Shown here: positions 17,242 to 25,526 of the stretch, piece by piece
Layout of the letters: the number at the start of each line of letters is the position of its first letter
How positions within the stretch are numbered: the stretch's first letter is position 1
From: Runella aurantiaca
GTDB lineage: Bacteria; Bacteroidota; Bacteroidia; Cytophagales; Spirosomataceae
Reading direction: 5' to 3'
DNA: 64,000 nucleotides
NCBI RefSeq assembly: GCF_003339505.1
Contig: NZ_QPIW01000001.1
Span: forward strand, 62,001 to 126,000
Translations under genes and position numbers: made by a program
Notes under the pieces: generated by a model
Told to the model about the DNA's origin: nothing
Seen by the model: the letters and a program-made list of their open reading frames with translations, nothing else
The model's database searches: none

Positions 17242-18329
17242 TGAAAATAGTAGCCCACATTGTTCGCTTCCTGGTTGGGGGCATTTTTATTTTTTCGGGA
17301 TTGGTCAAACTCAATGACCCCGTTGGTACACAAATCAAACTGGAAGAATACTTTGAAGTGTTTGCCGCCGATTTTCCAGCAATGCACGATTTTTGGATGT
17401 CGTTGGTGCCTTATGCATTGTATTTTTCGGTGTTGATGTGCGCCGCAGAGGTGATTTTGGGCGTGGCGCTTCTCGTGTCGTGGCGGCTCAAACTGGTGAA
17501 TTGGATTCTCTTAGCGCTGATTATTTTCTTTACGTTTTTGACGTTCTATTCTGCTTATTACAACAAAGTGACCGATTGCGGCTGTTTCGGCGATTTCCTT
17601 AAACTCAAGCCTTGGACTTCTTTTACCAAAGACGTTATCCTGTTGGTGCTGATTTTGTTCCTCATTTGGCAACGAAAAGTCTTCCGAAATCTTTTGACGG
17701 GCTCGTTGGTGGGCTTTTCGGCTATTTTTTCACTGGCGTTGGCCATTTATGCCATTCGCTACTTGCCACCTTTTGATTTTTTGCCCTATAAAATCGGTAA
17801 CAACATTCCGCAATTGATGCAGCCTTCGGAGCCGTTGCGCTACAAATACATCATGGAAAAAGACGGAAAATCGGAAGAGTTTGAGAAGTTTCCGACCGAT
17901 ACCACCTATAAGTACAAGGAAATGGTGCTTATCAACGAAAACGCCAAGCCCAAAATTACAGATTATAAAGTGTGGAATAATGAGGGAGATTTTACACAAG
18001 AAACCTTCAAAGGGAAAAAACTCATCATCATCATTAAAAACGGTCCTGACCTCAACGGTGCTAGTTTGGCAAAGATTCGTTCGCTGGTGAATTCATTGAA
18101 AGGCAGCGACATTGAATCATTGATTTTAACCTCCAACAGCGACGCCGAAATTCAGGAAATCCGTAAAGCATACGCGCTGGATGTTCCTTATTTCTTTGCC
18201 GATGGCACCGTATTAAAAACCATTTCGCGCTCCAATCCGGGCGTGTGGCTTCTCGACAACGGTACCGTTAAAGGAAAATGGCATTATAATAAAACGCCTG
18301 ATAAAGACGTGGTTGTAAGTAAATTGTAA
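17241..18329 (+). CDS. BT_3928 family (DoxX-like) membrane protein
   Basis: A 362-residue protein. The N-terminal half has four to five membrane segments with the DoxX-like start VRFLVGGIFIFSGLVKLNDP and a CGCFGD motif after the second loop. The C-terminal half (from about residue 185) is soluble with a thioredoxin-like run (KLIIIIKNGPDLNG, LILTSNSDAEIQEIRK). This matches the Bacteroidota BT_3928 family, whose role is unknown, perhaps redox. A rho-independent terminator follows before aroK. Confidence 0.8.
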   Translation: MKIVAHIVRFLVGGIFIFSGLVKLNDPVGTQIKLEEYFEVFAADFPAMHDFWMSLVPYALYFSVLMCAAEVILGVALLVSWRLKLVNWILLALIIFFTFLTFYSAYYNKVTDCGCFGDFLKLKPWTSFTKDVILLVLILFLIWQRKVFRNLLTGSLVGFSAIFSLALAIYAIRYLPPFDFLPYKIGNNIPQLMQPSEPLRYKYIMEKDGKSEEFEKFPTDTTYKYKEMVLINENAKPKITDYKVWNNEGDFTQETFKGKKLIIIIKNGPDLNGASLAKIRSLVNSLKGSDIESLILTSNSDAEIQEIRKAYALDVPYFFADGTVLKTISRSNPGVWLLDNGTVKGKWHYNKTPDKDVVVSKL

Positions 18330-18342
18330 TATTGAAAATGAG

Positions 18343-18383
18343 GAGCCGACCGTGGAAATTGTGTTTCCTTTCGGCTCTTTATT
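18343..18383 (+). terminator. Terminator after the BT_3928 gene
   Basis: GAGCCGA pairs with TCGGCTC, and an inner GGAAA/TTTCC extends the hairpin; TTTATTTTT follows. It lies directly in front of aroK, whose start is placed after it. Confidence 0.75.
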
Positions 18384-18396
18384 TTTGCTTTTATAC

Positions 18397-18915
18397 ATGA
18401 AAAACATATTCTTAGTAGGCCTTCCTTCATCGGGAAAAACGACGCTTGGCAAACAATTGGCTCGGCATATTCGGTATCGTTTTGTAGATACTGATGTGCT
18501 CATTGTCAAAGAAGAAGGCATGAGCATCAATGATATTTTTGCCCAAAAAGGAGAGCCCTATTTCCGCGAAGCCGAAGCCCGAATTCTGCGGGCTATTCGC
18601 CCCGATTCCAAATTGATTGTGGCAACGGGCGGCGGAATTCCCTATTTTTATAACAATATGGCGTACATCAAAGCAAACGGAATCAGCGTTTTTCTGGATG
18701 TGTCGCCCGAAGAAATTTTGGCGCGTATTCAACGGCACTCATCCAATGACCGGCCCACGTACCGTAAACAGGATACGCAGCTTTTACAGAACCTGCAGCA
18801 AAAATATCACGACCGTTTACCGTTTTATTCGCAGGCTGATTTTACGTTGAAGGGAGAAAATCTTCAAATCAAACAACTGCTCGACGTTTTACAAGAAGTA
18901 GTAACTGAGCAATGA
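18397..18915 (+). CDS. aroK: Shikimate kinase
   Basis: The start at 18397 gives MKNIFLVGLPSSGKTTLGKQL with the P-loop at residues 8-15; the earlier in-frame GTG at 18352 lies inside the preceding terminator. The 172-residue protein also has FVDTD, FREAEARILR, ATGGGIPYF and NDRPTYRK, the shikimate- and ATP-binding landmarks. It phosphorylates shikimate in chorismate and aromatic amino acid synthesis. It stands alone on the plus strand. Confidence 0.94.
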   Translation: MKNIFLVGLPSSGKTTLGKQLARHIRYRFVDTDVLIVKEEGMSINDIFAQKGEPYFREAEARILRAIRPDSKLIVATGGGIPYFYNNMAYIKANGISVFLDVSPEEILARIQRHSSNDRPTYRKQDTQLLQNLQQKYHDRLPFYSQADFTLKGENLQIKQLLDVLQEVVTEQ

Positions 18916-19014
18916 TGGCGGTTGTCCATTATTTGTATATTCTTTTAAAGGGTCGTTTCTTTGCGTCACTAACTACATTCTTTACTAACTACACTAAACT
19001 CTTTTTAAACCCGA

Positions 19015-19659
19015 ATGAATTACGAGAGAATTTATGAGTACCGCTTCAAGCAAGTAGCTCACGAAAAGAAAAAAGTGATATGGACCATTATCGCTGAATA
19101 TTTTTATCATAAACTTGGAAAGCCACAACGTATTTTGGACTCGGCGGGTGGAATGTGTGAGTTTATCAACGCGGTTCCTTCCCCCGAAAAATGGACGGTA
19201 GACATTGTGGACGCTATTAAAAATTATGCGGCTCCCGAGGTAAACCTTATCATTGGCGATATTCTGAAAGTGGATTTGCCCGAAAATTATTTTGATGCGG
19301 TATTTATTTCAAACTTTCTGGAACACCTGCACACGCAGGAAGAGGTGGCGTTTTTTCTGGAAAGAATGTATAAATCGCTCAAACCTGGGGGAAAAATTGG
19401 TATCATAGGGCCAAATTTTAAGTATTGTTATAAGCAATATTTTGATTTTGCCGATCATACAGTCGTTCTTTCAGAATTGGGAGTGGAGGAACATTTGTAT
19501 GGAGCAGGATTCAAAATCAGTGAATCACACGCCCGGTTTTTACCTTTGTCGTTTAGGGGAGGGTTACCTGTCCATCCATTGCTTGTAAAACTCTACCTGT
19601 CGTTGCCCTTCACTTGGTGGGTTTTAGGAAAACAATTTTTGATAGTGGGCGAGAAATAA
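19015..19659 (+). CDS. Class I SAM-dependent methyltransferase
   Basis: The 214-residue protein has a Rossmann-type start RILDSAGGMCEFI (motif I), VDIVDAI, FDAVFISNFLEHL (motif IV-like) and LKPGGKIGIIGPN (post-motif), a class I methyltransferase pattern. The acceptor is unknown. The two following genes, 7 bases and further downstream, encode multi-pass glycosyltransferase-like membrane proteins, so the enzyme may act on an envelope lipid or glycan. Confidence 0.8.
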   Translation: MNYERIYEYRFKQVAHEKKKVIWTIIAEYFYHKLGKPQRILDSAGGMCEFINAVPSPEKWTVDIVDAIKNYAAPEVNLIIGDILKVDLPENYFDAVFISNFLEHLHTQEEVAFFLERMYKSLKPGGKIGIIGPNFKYCYKQYFDFADHTVVLSELGVEEHLYGAGFKISESHARFLPLSFRGGLPVHPLLVKLYLSLPFTWWVLGKQFLIVGEK

Positions 19660-19666
19660 AAGTGAT

Positions 19667-20917
19667 ATGTCAACACTTACGGTATTTTATATAAAGCTTG
19701 TATTAATTGCGTTTTCGTCTATAGCCATTTGGTTAGGTGCTCGTTCGGATTCTTTTTGGCAACAAATTCACGAAAAGCAGCAAGAAAACCGCCTGCTCGG
19801 CCTTGGACTCATTTTGTTCAGATTGTTGCCCTTCATTTTGGTGTACGTGGCAATGAATTATTCACCGCGCGGCGATGTGCCTTTTTTTTGGGGCAAAGCC
19901 ACCGTGGCGTACCAATGGGGATTGGTTTATCGAGATTTTGCTTCTTACCACGCTCCGATGTTTTCGTATATCATAACCCTGCCTCTCTTGCTTTGGTATA
20001 CCCCCAAAGCCATTGTTTTGTTGATGGTGATAATCGAAGCAGCCATTGTTTGGGGTACTTATCGTACTTACAAGTCTTTGAAAACCAATGCATTTAAGTC
20101 AATAATGTTGTACGTGATGCTCTCTGCACCAGCGGTAATGGTTTTGTTGGGTGGGCAGGAAGATATTTGGTTGTGGGGAATTGCCGTTTGGATGCTGTAT
20201 TACTTTTTACGGACCAAAGACGACGGATTAGGGCTTGGACTTCGCTTTTCGGCAGGATTGATTGTTATTAAAGCTACCGCAGGTTTTTGGTTATTTCCGT
20301 TGTGGTTTTTGCTAAAAAAACGCTGGTCTTTCCTGCTGGGGATGATTTTGGTCGGTGTTCCATCGTTGGTTATTTTGTATTTTTTGATGGGGATGGATTT
20401 TTTGATGCCCCTGCAAATGACCACCAACTTGTTGACTCCCAACTTATTTACGGTAGTGCGGCCCATCATCACCGCGCTGCTAGGACACACGCCCGACCTG
20501 CCCACTTTTAGTTGGATTGGTATGGTAATTACGCTTTCTTCGGCGGTTTGGATGGTGTATTTTGCCCGACATAAATCATTGACGTTGACTTTGCCTTTGG
20601 CGTTTTTAGCGACCTACATTGCCATGACTATTTTCCAACTCAGTTCGCCTGGCTATTATGTATTTACATATATGTTGCCTTTGGTGATGGAGTTGGTAGA
20701 TTGGAAAAAAAGCCACGATGTAATCATTTTGCTGATTTTCAACGCGCTGCTTGTGGTGCAGCCTTTCCTCTTTACGCATTTGAATAGCCCTACCTACGAC
20801 GATATTACTGTATTAGGTGAGCCTTTATTTCTGTTGGAATATACGTTACAGCTCCTCAATGTGGCTTGTTATGGGTGGTATTTTCTGAAAGTGTATCAAA
20901 AGGCGCGCTTCGCTTGA
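19667..20917 (+). CDS. Multi-pass membrane protein, GT-C-like, paralogue 1
   Basis: A 416-residue protein with about ten hydrophobic segments. Near the N-terminus are FRLLPFILVYVAMNYSPRGD and LVYRDFASYHAPMF; the middle has MVLLGGQEDIWLWGIAVW. The topology and early acidic loop resemble polyprenyl-phosphate-sugar-using GT-C/DUF2029-type mannosyltransferases, but no catalytic residue is proven. It is in an apparent operon with the methyltransferase (gap 7 bases). It shares length and blocks with the next gene. Confidence 0.7.
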   Translation: MSTLTVFYIKLVLIAFSSIAIWLGARSDSFWQQIHEKQQENRLLGLGLILFRLLPFILVYVAMNYSPRGDVPFFWGKATVAYQWGLVYRDFASYHAPMFSYIITLPLLLWYTPKAIVLLMVIIEAAIVWGTYRTYKSLKTNAFKSIMLYVMLSAPAVMVLLGGQEDIWLWGIAVWMLYYFLRTKDDGLGLGLRFSAGLIVIKATAGFWLFPLWFLLKKRWSFLLGMILVGVPSLVILYFLMGMDFLMPLQMTTNLLTPNLFTVVRPIITALLGHTPDLPTFSWIGMVITLSSAVWMVYFARHKSLTLTLPLAFLATYIAMTIFQLSSPGYYVFTYMLPLVMELVDWKKSHDVIILLIFNALLVVQPFLFTHLNSPTYDDITVLGEPLFLLEYTLQLLNVACYGWYFLKVYQKARFA

Positions 20918-20981
20918 GTAAGGTGATGTGAGTTTTTTGACCTAACCATCAATTTTAAATCGTAAATCAAACATTTAATTA

Positions 20982-22232
20982 ATGCTCGTTATTGTTGCAA
21001 AAACCATTGTATCGCTGATTTGTGTAAGTCTGGTGGGTATTTTACTTGTCTATCGGGCCGCAATAGAACAGTGGATTGCGCGTCAGAATGAGCGGCTATT
21101 GCTCGGTGGCGTTTGGATGGCTACTCGGCTTGTGCCCTTTATCGTCATCTTTGTTGTCGTTGGTTTTACGCCATTTTCAGACCTTGACGGTTTTTATAAT
21201 CAGGCCCGTGAAGCGGTACAACTCAAGCTGGTTTACCGCGATTTTTATTGCATGTATTCACCCTTCTTTCCGTACGTAAACGCGTTGGCATTGGGGTTTT
21301 GGATGGATAAAAAAGCCATTATTTTCATTATGATTCTTATCGAAGGTGGCGCATTGTGGGCTACCAATCGTTATTTTCAAGCGCTGTTGCCAAGTAGCGA
21401 ACGGATTTTCAAAAGCCTGATTTACTTGTTGTTACCTGGGTCGCTGGTGTTCTGTGTGTTGGGTGGGCAGGAAGATGAGTGGATGTGGTTTTTGCTAATC
21501 AGTGCTTATTTGGTGTGGCAACGTACCAAGCGAGTGGAATGGTTTGGGGTAGGGCTAGTGGTTGGTTTTATGTTTACCAAAGCTGTTTTTATATTGGTTG
21601 GGCCAGCATTGCTGTTTTTGGTTCCTAAGCCTATCAAATGGATTGGTGCGGCGGCGATTGCGGGAATTGTATGCTTAGGGGCGTTGTATTATTTTACCGA
21701 ATTTCTGTGGTTGGAGCAGCCCTTGCACGAAGCCGCCACCCTTCGCGCGCCCAATTGGCTTTCGGTTCTTAACCCGCTTACGTTTGGTGTGCTCCACGCA
21801 GGGGCCAAAGGTTGGAATTGGTTAGGATTGCTGACTACGGTGGGCATGGGCGTTGGCTTGGCGTATCGCCTACAAAAAGTGGATTTCGTTCGGGCTTTTT
21901 CGGCGGTCTTTGTGGTAGTGTACGGGACTATGATGGTCGTGCAACAAAGTGCTTACAGCAGCTATATATTTATATTTCTGTTGCCGCTTACGTTTGTGTG
22001 GGTTGATTTTAGTAATCGAAAAGAAACGGTTATGTTTCTGTTATTCAATGCCTTGTCGGTTGTTCACCCCTCTTTGTGGTGGCGACTCAAAAGCCCTTAT
22101 TATGCTTCTCCCGCCGCTATTTTTGCCCAACCTATGTATATTTTAGACTATATCCTGCAAGTAGGTGTTGTGATTTGTACAATCTACTTTCTACGGATGG
22201 TGTGGAAAAAATCCCTTCTTCTGACCGTGTAA
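20982..22232 (+). CDS. Multi-pass membrane protein, GT-C-like, paralogue 2
   Basis: Also exactly 416 residues and clearly related to the preceding gene: TRLVPFIVIFVVVGFTPFSD, LVYRDFYCMYSPFF and CVLGGQEDEWMWFLLIS match position by position. The pair is a tandem duplication. Function is unknown, probably transfer of a sugar to an envelope component. Its last codons form one arm of the terminator hairpin of convergent dapF. Confidence 0.7.
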   Translation: MLVIVAKTIVSLICVSLVGILLVYRAAIEQWIARQNERLLLGGVWMATRLVPFIVIFVVVGFTPFSDLDGFYNQAREAVQLKLVYRDFYCMYSPFFPYVNALALGFWMDKKAIIFIMILIEGGALWATNRYFQALLPSSERIFKSLIYLLLPGSLVFCVLGGQEDEWMWFLLISAYLVWQRTKRVEWFGVGLVVGFMFTKAVFILVGPALLFLVPKPIKWIGAAAIAGIVCLGALYYFTEFLWLEQPLHEAATLRAPNWLSVLNPLTFGVLHAGAKGWNWLGLLTTVGMGVGLAYRLQKVDFVRAFSAVFVVVYGTMMVVQQSAYSSYIFIFLLPLTFVWVDFSNRKETVMFLLFNALSVVHPSLWWRLKSPYYASPAAIFAQPMYILDYILQVGVVICTIYFLRMVWKKSLLLTV

Positions 22233-22252
22233 CATTGACTCAGAAGAAGGGA
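22212..22252 (-). terminator. Terminator of dapF, embedded in the end of the convergent gene
   Basis: TCCCTTCTTCTGA (22212..22224) pairs over 13 bases with TCAGAAGAAGGGA (22240..22252). Read on the minus strand it is followed by a T-run. The left arm encodes the last residues of the convergent membrane-protein gene, so the hairpin doubles as coding sequence. Confidence 0.75.
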
Positions 22253-22258
22253 TAATAC

Positions 22259-23047
22259 CTATAAATCGTCTACTTGGAACACGCCCTCAAACACTTTGAT
22301 GGCGGGACCAATGAGGTAAATATTATCAAATTTTCCAGGGGCTTGGGCCACGAAAGAAACCCGAAGGTTTCCGCCTCGGGTCTTAACGTTGATGGGCGAT
22401 TCCATCTGTAAGCGGTCATGGGCCGACAGCGCGCAGGCCGTCACACCGGTGCCGCAGGAGTAGGTTTCGTCTTCGACGCCGCGCTCGTAAGTGCGAACGT
22501 ATAGTGAATCTTCGTTGAGTACTTCCACAAAATTGACGTTGGTGCCGCCAAGGGGGCCATATACATCGCCGTATCGAATTCTTTTGCCTTCATTGAAGAC
22601 TTCGGTGGCTTCAATATCTTTTACAAAGGTTACCAAGTGCGGAGAGCCCGTGTTGATAAAATCATCGTTGCCGTCATGTTGAATGCCCGATACATCAATC
22701 ATGTTGAGGAAAATTTCTTCTTCACAGGCCACGGCTTTGTGCTCACCGTCTACGGCAATAAACGTGGTATTTTCCTCAAACAGACCTAAATCCTGCGCAA
22801 ACCGAACGGTGCAGCGGCCGCCGTTTCCGCACATGCTGCCTTCGCCGCCGTCGGCGTTGAAATACACCATCCTAAAATCATAGTTTTCGGCATTTCGCAA
22901 TAAGATAAGTCCATCGGCTCCGATGCCAAAACGGCGGTGGCACAAAAAAGCAATCAGGTTTTTATCAACCGGAAACTGTTCGGCGCGGTCATCAATCATG
23001 ATGAAGTCATTGCCGGTACCTTGGTATTTTGAAAATGAAATCTTCAT
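22259..23047 (-). CDS. dapF: Diaminopimelate epimerase
   Basis: The start at 23047 gives MKISFSKYQGTGNDFIMIDD, the conserved N-terminus; an in-frame extension to 23191 would run over the L19 gene. The 262-residue protein has both catalytic-cysteine motifs, GSMCGNGGRCTVRFA and ETYSCGTGVTACALSA. It converts LL- to meso-diaminopimelate for lysine and peptidoglycan. It lies downstream of rplS but a terminator separates them. Confidence 0.96.
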   Translation of the reverse strand: MKISFSKYQGTGNDFIMIDDRAEQFPVDKNLIAFLCHRRFGIGADGLILLRNAENYDFRMVYFNADGGEGSMCGNGGRCTVRFAQDLGLFEENTTFIAVDGEHKAVACEEEIFLNMIDVSGIQHDGNDDFINTGSPHLVTFVKDIEATEVFNEGKRIRYGDVYGPLGGTNVNFVEVLNEDSLYVRTYERGVEDETYSCGTGVTACALSAHDRLQMESPINVKTRGGNLRVSFVAQAPGKFDNIYLIGPAIKVFEGVFQVDDL

Positions 23048-23073
23048 TGTTGGTTTTGGGATTAAATTAGGTA

Positions 23074-23106
23074 CAAAAAAAGCCGCCTCTAAAGACAGCT
23101 TTTTAT
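23074..23106 (-). terminator. Terminator after rplS
   Basis: On the minus strand AAAGCTGTC pairs with GAGGCGGCTTT (two wobble pairs) and a run of T follows. It separates rplS from dapF. Confidence 0.7.
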
Positions 23107-23126
23107 GACCACTCTGTGAAAGAAAA

Positions 23127-23483
23127 TTATTTTTTCTCCTTAACACGAGCGGCTTTGCCTTGCTTACCACGAAGATAGAACAAACGTGCACGACGTACTT
23201 TACCGCGACGAATTACTTCGATTTTGTCGATACTTGGTGACAAAATAGGAATGATACGCTCAACACCTACACCGTTTGAAATTTTACGAACTGTAAAGGT
23301 TTCGCCGTTTCCGCCGTTGTTACGACGTTGGATAACTGTTCCGGTAAATACCTGAATACGTTCTTTGGCACCTTCAATAATTTTAAGGTGAACGCTGATA
23401 GTATCTCCCGCACCGAATGCAGGATGGCTGTCGCGTTTTCCAGCGAATTCAGCATCTACCAGTTTGATTAACTCATTAGTCAT
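23127..23483 (-). CDS. rplS: 50S ribosomal protein L19
   Basis: The start at 23483 gives 118 residues beginning [13 protein letters not shown], with [39 protein letters not shown] and [15 protein letters not shown], all L19 landmarks. L19 sits at the 30S-50S interface. The longer in-frame start at 23534 is not typical. A Bacteroidota promoter lies upstream. Confidence 0.97.
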   Translation of the reverse strand: MTNELIKLVDAEFAGKRDSHPAFGAGDTISVHLKIIEGAKERIQVFTGTVIQRRNNGGNGETFTVRKISNGVGVERIIPILSPSIDKIEVIRRGKVRRARLFYLRGKQGKAARVKEKK

Positions 23484-23567
23484 TGTTTTAGTAAAATTGT
23501 AGCTTTTTCCAGCGGACGGCTTATCGGCCTTCATTCAAAAAAGCGAGTTTATCAGAAAAATTGCCCG

Positions 23568-23599
23568 CAAAAGTACTGTTTTCTACGGAAGAATGCAAT
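23568..23599 (-). promoter_or_regulatory. Promoter of rplS
   Basis: On the minus strand ATTG is followed after 20 bases by TACTTTTGC, an exact TAnnTTTG -7 element. The distance to the L19 start is about 85 bases. Confidence 0.65.
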
Positions 23600-23672
23600 C
23601 GAAATGCAGGAGTTTTTAGCTTTAGTGAATGTTTTTTTTTCTGAATTGTTATCCTACAAACGCAGGAGGCAC

Positions 23673-23709
23673 TTTTTAGGCTAGATAATCGGCCACTTGT
23701 GTATCTTTG
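23673..23709 (+). promoter_or_regulatory. Promoter of metF
   Basis: TATCTTTGC at 23702 is an exact TAnnTTTG element, with a T-rich -33 region (TTTTT at 23673-23677) at suitable distance. Transcription would start about 15 bases before the metF ATG. Confidence 0.5.
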
Positions 23710-23730
23710 CTTTCCAAATGAACAGCACGC

Positions 23731-24690
23731 ATGACCAAAATTACCGATTACATTCAGCAGGCCAACGGAAAAACTTTGTTTTCACTGGAAGTGATTCCAC
23801 CACTTAAAGGGAGCAGTATCAAAGAGTTATTGGCCAATATTGAGCCTTTGATGGATTTTAAACCTCCATTTATTGATGTTACGTACCACCGGGAAGAGTA
23901 CATTGAACAGGCGCTCCCCGACGGAACCGTCAAACACATCGTAACCCGTAAACGTCCTGGAACGTTAGGGATTTGCAGCTCAATCATGCACAAATTTGGG
24001 GTTGATGCGGTTCCCCACGTACTGTGTGGTGGATTTACGCGGGAAGAAACCGAAGATTTTTTGATGGATTTACACTATTTGGGCATTGATAATGTACTGG
24101 TTTTGCGCGGAGATCCTGCCAAGCCTTACAAGACCTTTAAACCCAAAACCAACGGCCACGAATATGCCAGTCAATTGGTGGAGCAAGTAGCCAACATGAA
24201 CAAAGGCCAATACCTGCACGAGGGTGTAGAAGCACTGGCACCGACGGATTTCTGCATTGGGGTGGCGGCGTATCCTGAAAAACACTTTGAAGCGGTTGAT
24301 TTCGACGTCGATTTTGAGTATTTAAAACAAAAAATTGCGCTCGGAGCCGACTATATCGTCACGCAGATGTTTTTTGATAACAGCAAATATTTTGAGTTTG
24401 TGAAGCGCTGCCGAGAAGCGGGCATTACGGTTCCGATTATCCCTGGTTTAAAGCCGCTTTCAACCAAAAAACAATTGAGTGTTTTGCCTCGTATCTTTTA
24501 TCTACACATGCCCGACGATTTTGTCAAAGCAGTGGAAGATTGCGAAAACGACGCGCAGGCCAAACAGGTAGGAATTGAATGGTGTACGCAGCAGTGCAAA
24601 GAATTGATGGCGTTTGGCGTGCCTGTTTTGCACTTTTATACGATGGGTAAGTCTGAAAATATTTACAAAATAGCGTCTCAGTTGTATTAA
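23731..24690 (+). CDS. metF: 5,10-methylenetetrahydrofolate reductase
   Basis: The 319-residue TIM-barrel protein starts with FSLEVIPPLKG (the catalytic Glu region) and has VTYHRE, LVLRGDPAKP, IGVAAYPEKH, YIVTQMFFDN and PIIPGLKPL, all MetF landmarks for FAD and folate binding. It makes methyltetrahydrofolate for methionine synthesis. Monocistronic, with a promoter upstream and a 17-bp hairpin terminator after it. Confidence 0.96.
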   Translation: MTKITDYIQQANGKTLFSLEVIPPLKGSSIKELLANIEPLMDFKPPFIDVTYHREEYIEQALPDGTVKHIVTRKRPGTLGICSSIMHKFGVDAVPHVLCGGFTREETEDFLMDLHYLGIDNVLVLRGDPAKPYKTFKPKTNGHEYASQLVEQVANMNKGQYLHEGVEALAPTDFCIGVAAYPEKHFEAVDFDVDFEYLKQKIALGADYIVTQMFFDNSKYFEFVKRCREAGITVPIIPGLKPLSTKKQLSVLPRIFYLHMPDDFVKAVEDCENDAQAKQVGIEWCTQQCKELMAFGVPVLHFYTMGKSENIYKIASQLY

Positions 24691-24703
24691 TCTGAACGTA
24701 GTG

Positions 24704-24742
24704 AAACGAAAAAAGCCGCTCACTGAGCGGCTTTTTTCGTTT
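24704..24742. terminator. Bidirectional terminator between metF and the convergent gene
   Basis: AAACGAAAAAAGCCGCT pairs perfectly over 17 bases with its complement across a CACTG loop; T-runs lie on both strands. It serves metF (+) and the small secreted protein gene (-). Confidence 0.9.
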
Positions 24743-24755
24743 TGTAGGTAGTTGA

Positions 24756-25082
24756 TTACTTATCGCCAGTACGACGAATCTCAACTTTTACTTCTGCCTT
24801 TGGGGCAATTACGGTGTCAGTTGTTTTTTTGGCAATCACCGTTTTTTCGTCAATGCTGATTTTAGTTTCTACCGTTGCATCCATGGTTGGGAGTAGAGCA
24901 ATCAGGCGCTGGTCGTTTAGTGAAAAAACGGGAGCCGTTGGTGTATACGTATCTTGCGTTGGCAAAGAAGCCAACAATTCTACAAGTTGATTTTGTGTGC
25001 GGATGCTCTTTCCATCTTGAGCTACGGCAATATGTCCAAGTGATAAAACACTTAAAGCGGCGGTGATGATGAACGTTTTCAT
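24756..25082 (-). CDS. Small secreted hypothetical protein
   Basis: A 108-residue protein with a clear signal peptide (KTFIITAALSVLSLGHIAVAQ). The mature part is rich in Thr, Val and charged residues (MDATVETKISIDEKTV, APKAEVKVEIRR) and has no recognised domain. A CACCTTTG near-match to the -7 consensus lies upstream. Function unknown. Confidence 0.6.
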   Translation of the reverse strand: MKTFIITAALSVLSLGHIAVAQDGKSIRTQNQLVELLASLPTQDTYTPTAPVFSLNDQRLIALLPTMDATVETKISIDEKTVIAKKTTDTVIAPKAEVKVEIRRTGDK

Positions 25083-25526
25083 AATGGGTACTTTGTTTTA
25101 ATTTAACGATTTAGCGTTTGCTATTGGCTGTTATTCCTTTTTTGACACTGCAAAGGTGCAGGGTTCTCTCGACTTCGGAAAGTGAAATTGGATGAGTGGA
25201 TATTTTTTAGTGATGAATGGTGTGGAAATTGTTATTAAACCAAAATATATTCTGTTTTTATCGTTAAATATCCCAATTGACAATAAAAAATTATATATAA
25301 AATATGTTTTGTTATACATAAAACAGAATTATATTTTGTTTATAATTTGTTGAAATATGATAATGCTAAATTCTGATTTCCTTTTTTTTACCAATAAGGT
25401 TTAAGGTATTTTATTGTACTATTTTTATTGCTTTTTGTGAAAATCATTGTTATTGAGATACTTATTGTTATTTTCACAGTCATAAGTGCTGTTATTCTAT
25501 TCTTCCCTCTTTAACCTCTTATCTCT
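25083..25526. other. A/T-rich intergenic region, no gene seen
   Basis: The 444 bases between the divergent secreted-protein and OmpA genes are very A/T-rich and hold no credible ORF. The only structure I see is a set of inverted-repeat arms at 25242..25338 plus near-consensus -7 elements. Confidence 0.5.
25242..25338. repeat. Inverted repeat in the OmpA upstream region
   Basis: AAAATATATTCTGTTTT (25242..25258) is inverted as AAAACAGAATTATATTTT (25320..25337) with one inserted base, about 60 bases apart. A third related half, AAAATATGTTTT, lies between them. In such A/T-rich sequence chance similarity is possible. Confidence 0.45.

Noticed and set aside
25131-25319. Small minus-strand ORF in the A/T-rich region
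   Set aside because: Composition is that of the intergenic spacer and it holds the inverted repeat; no coding signs.
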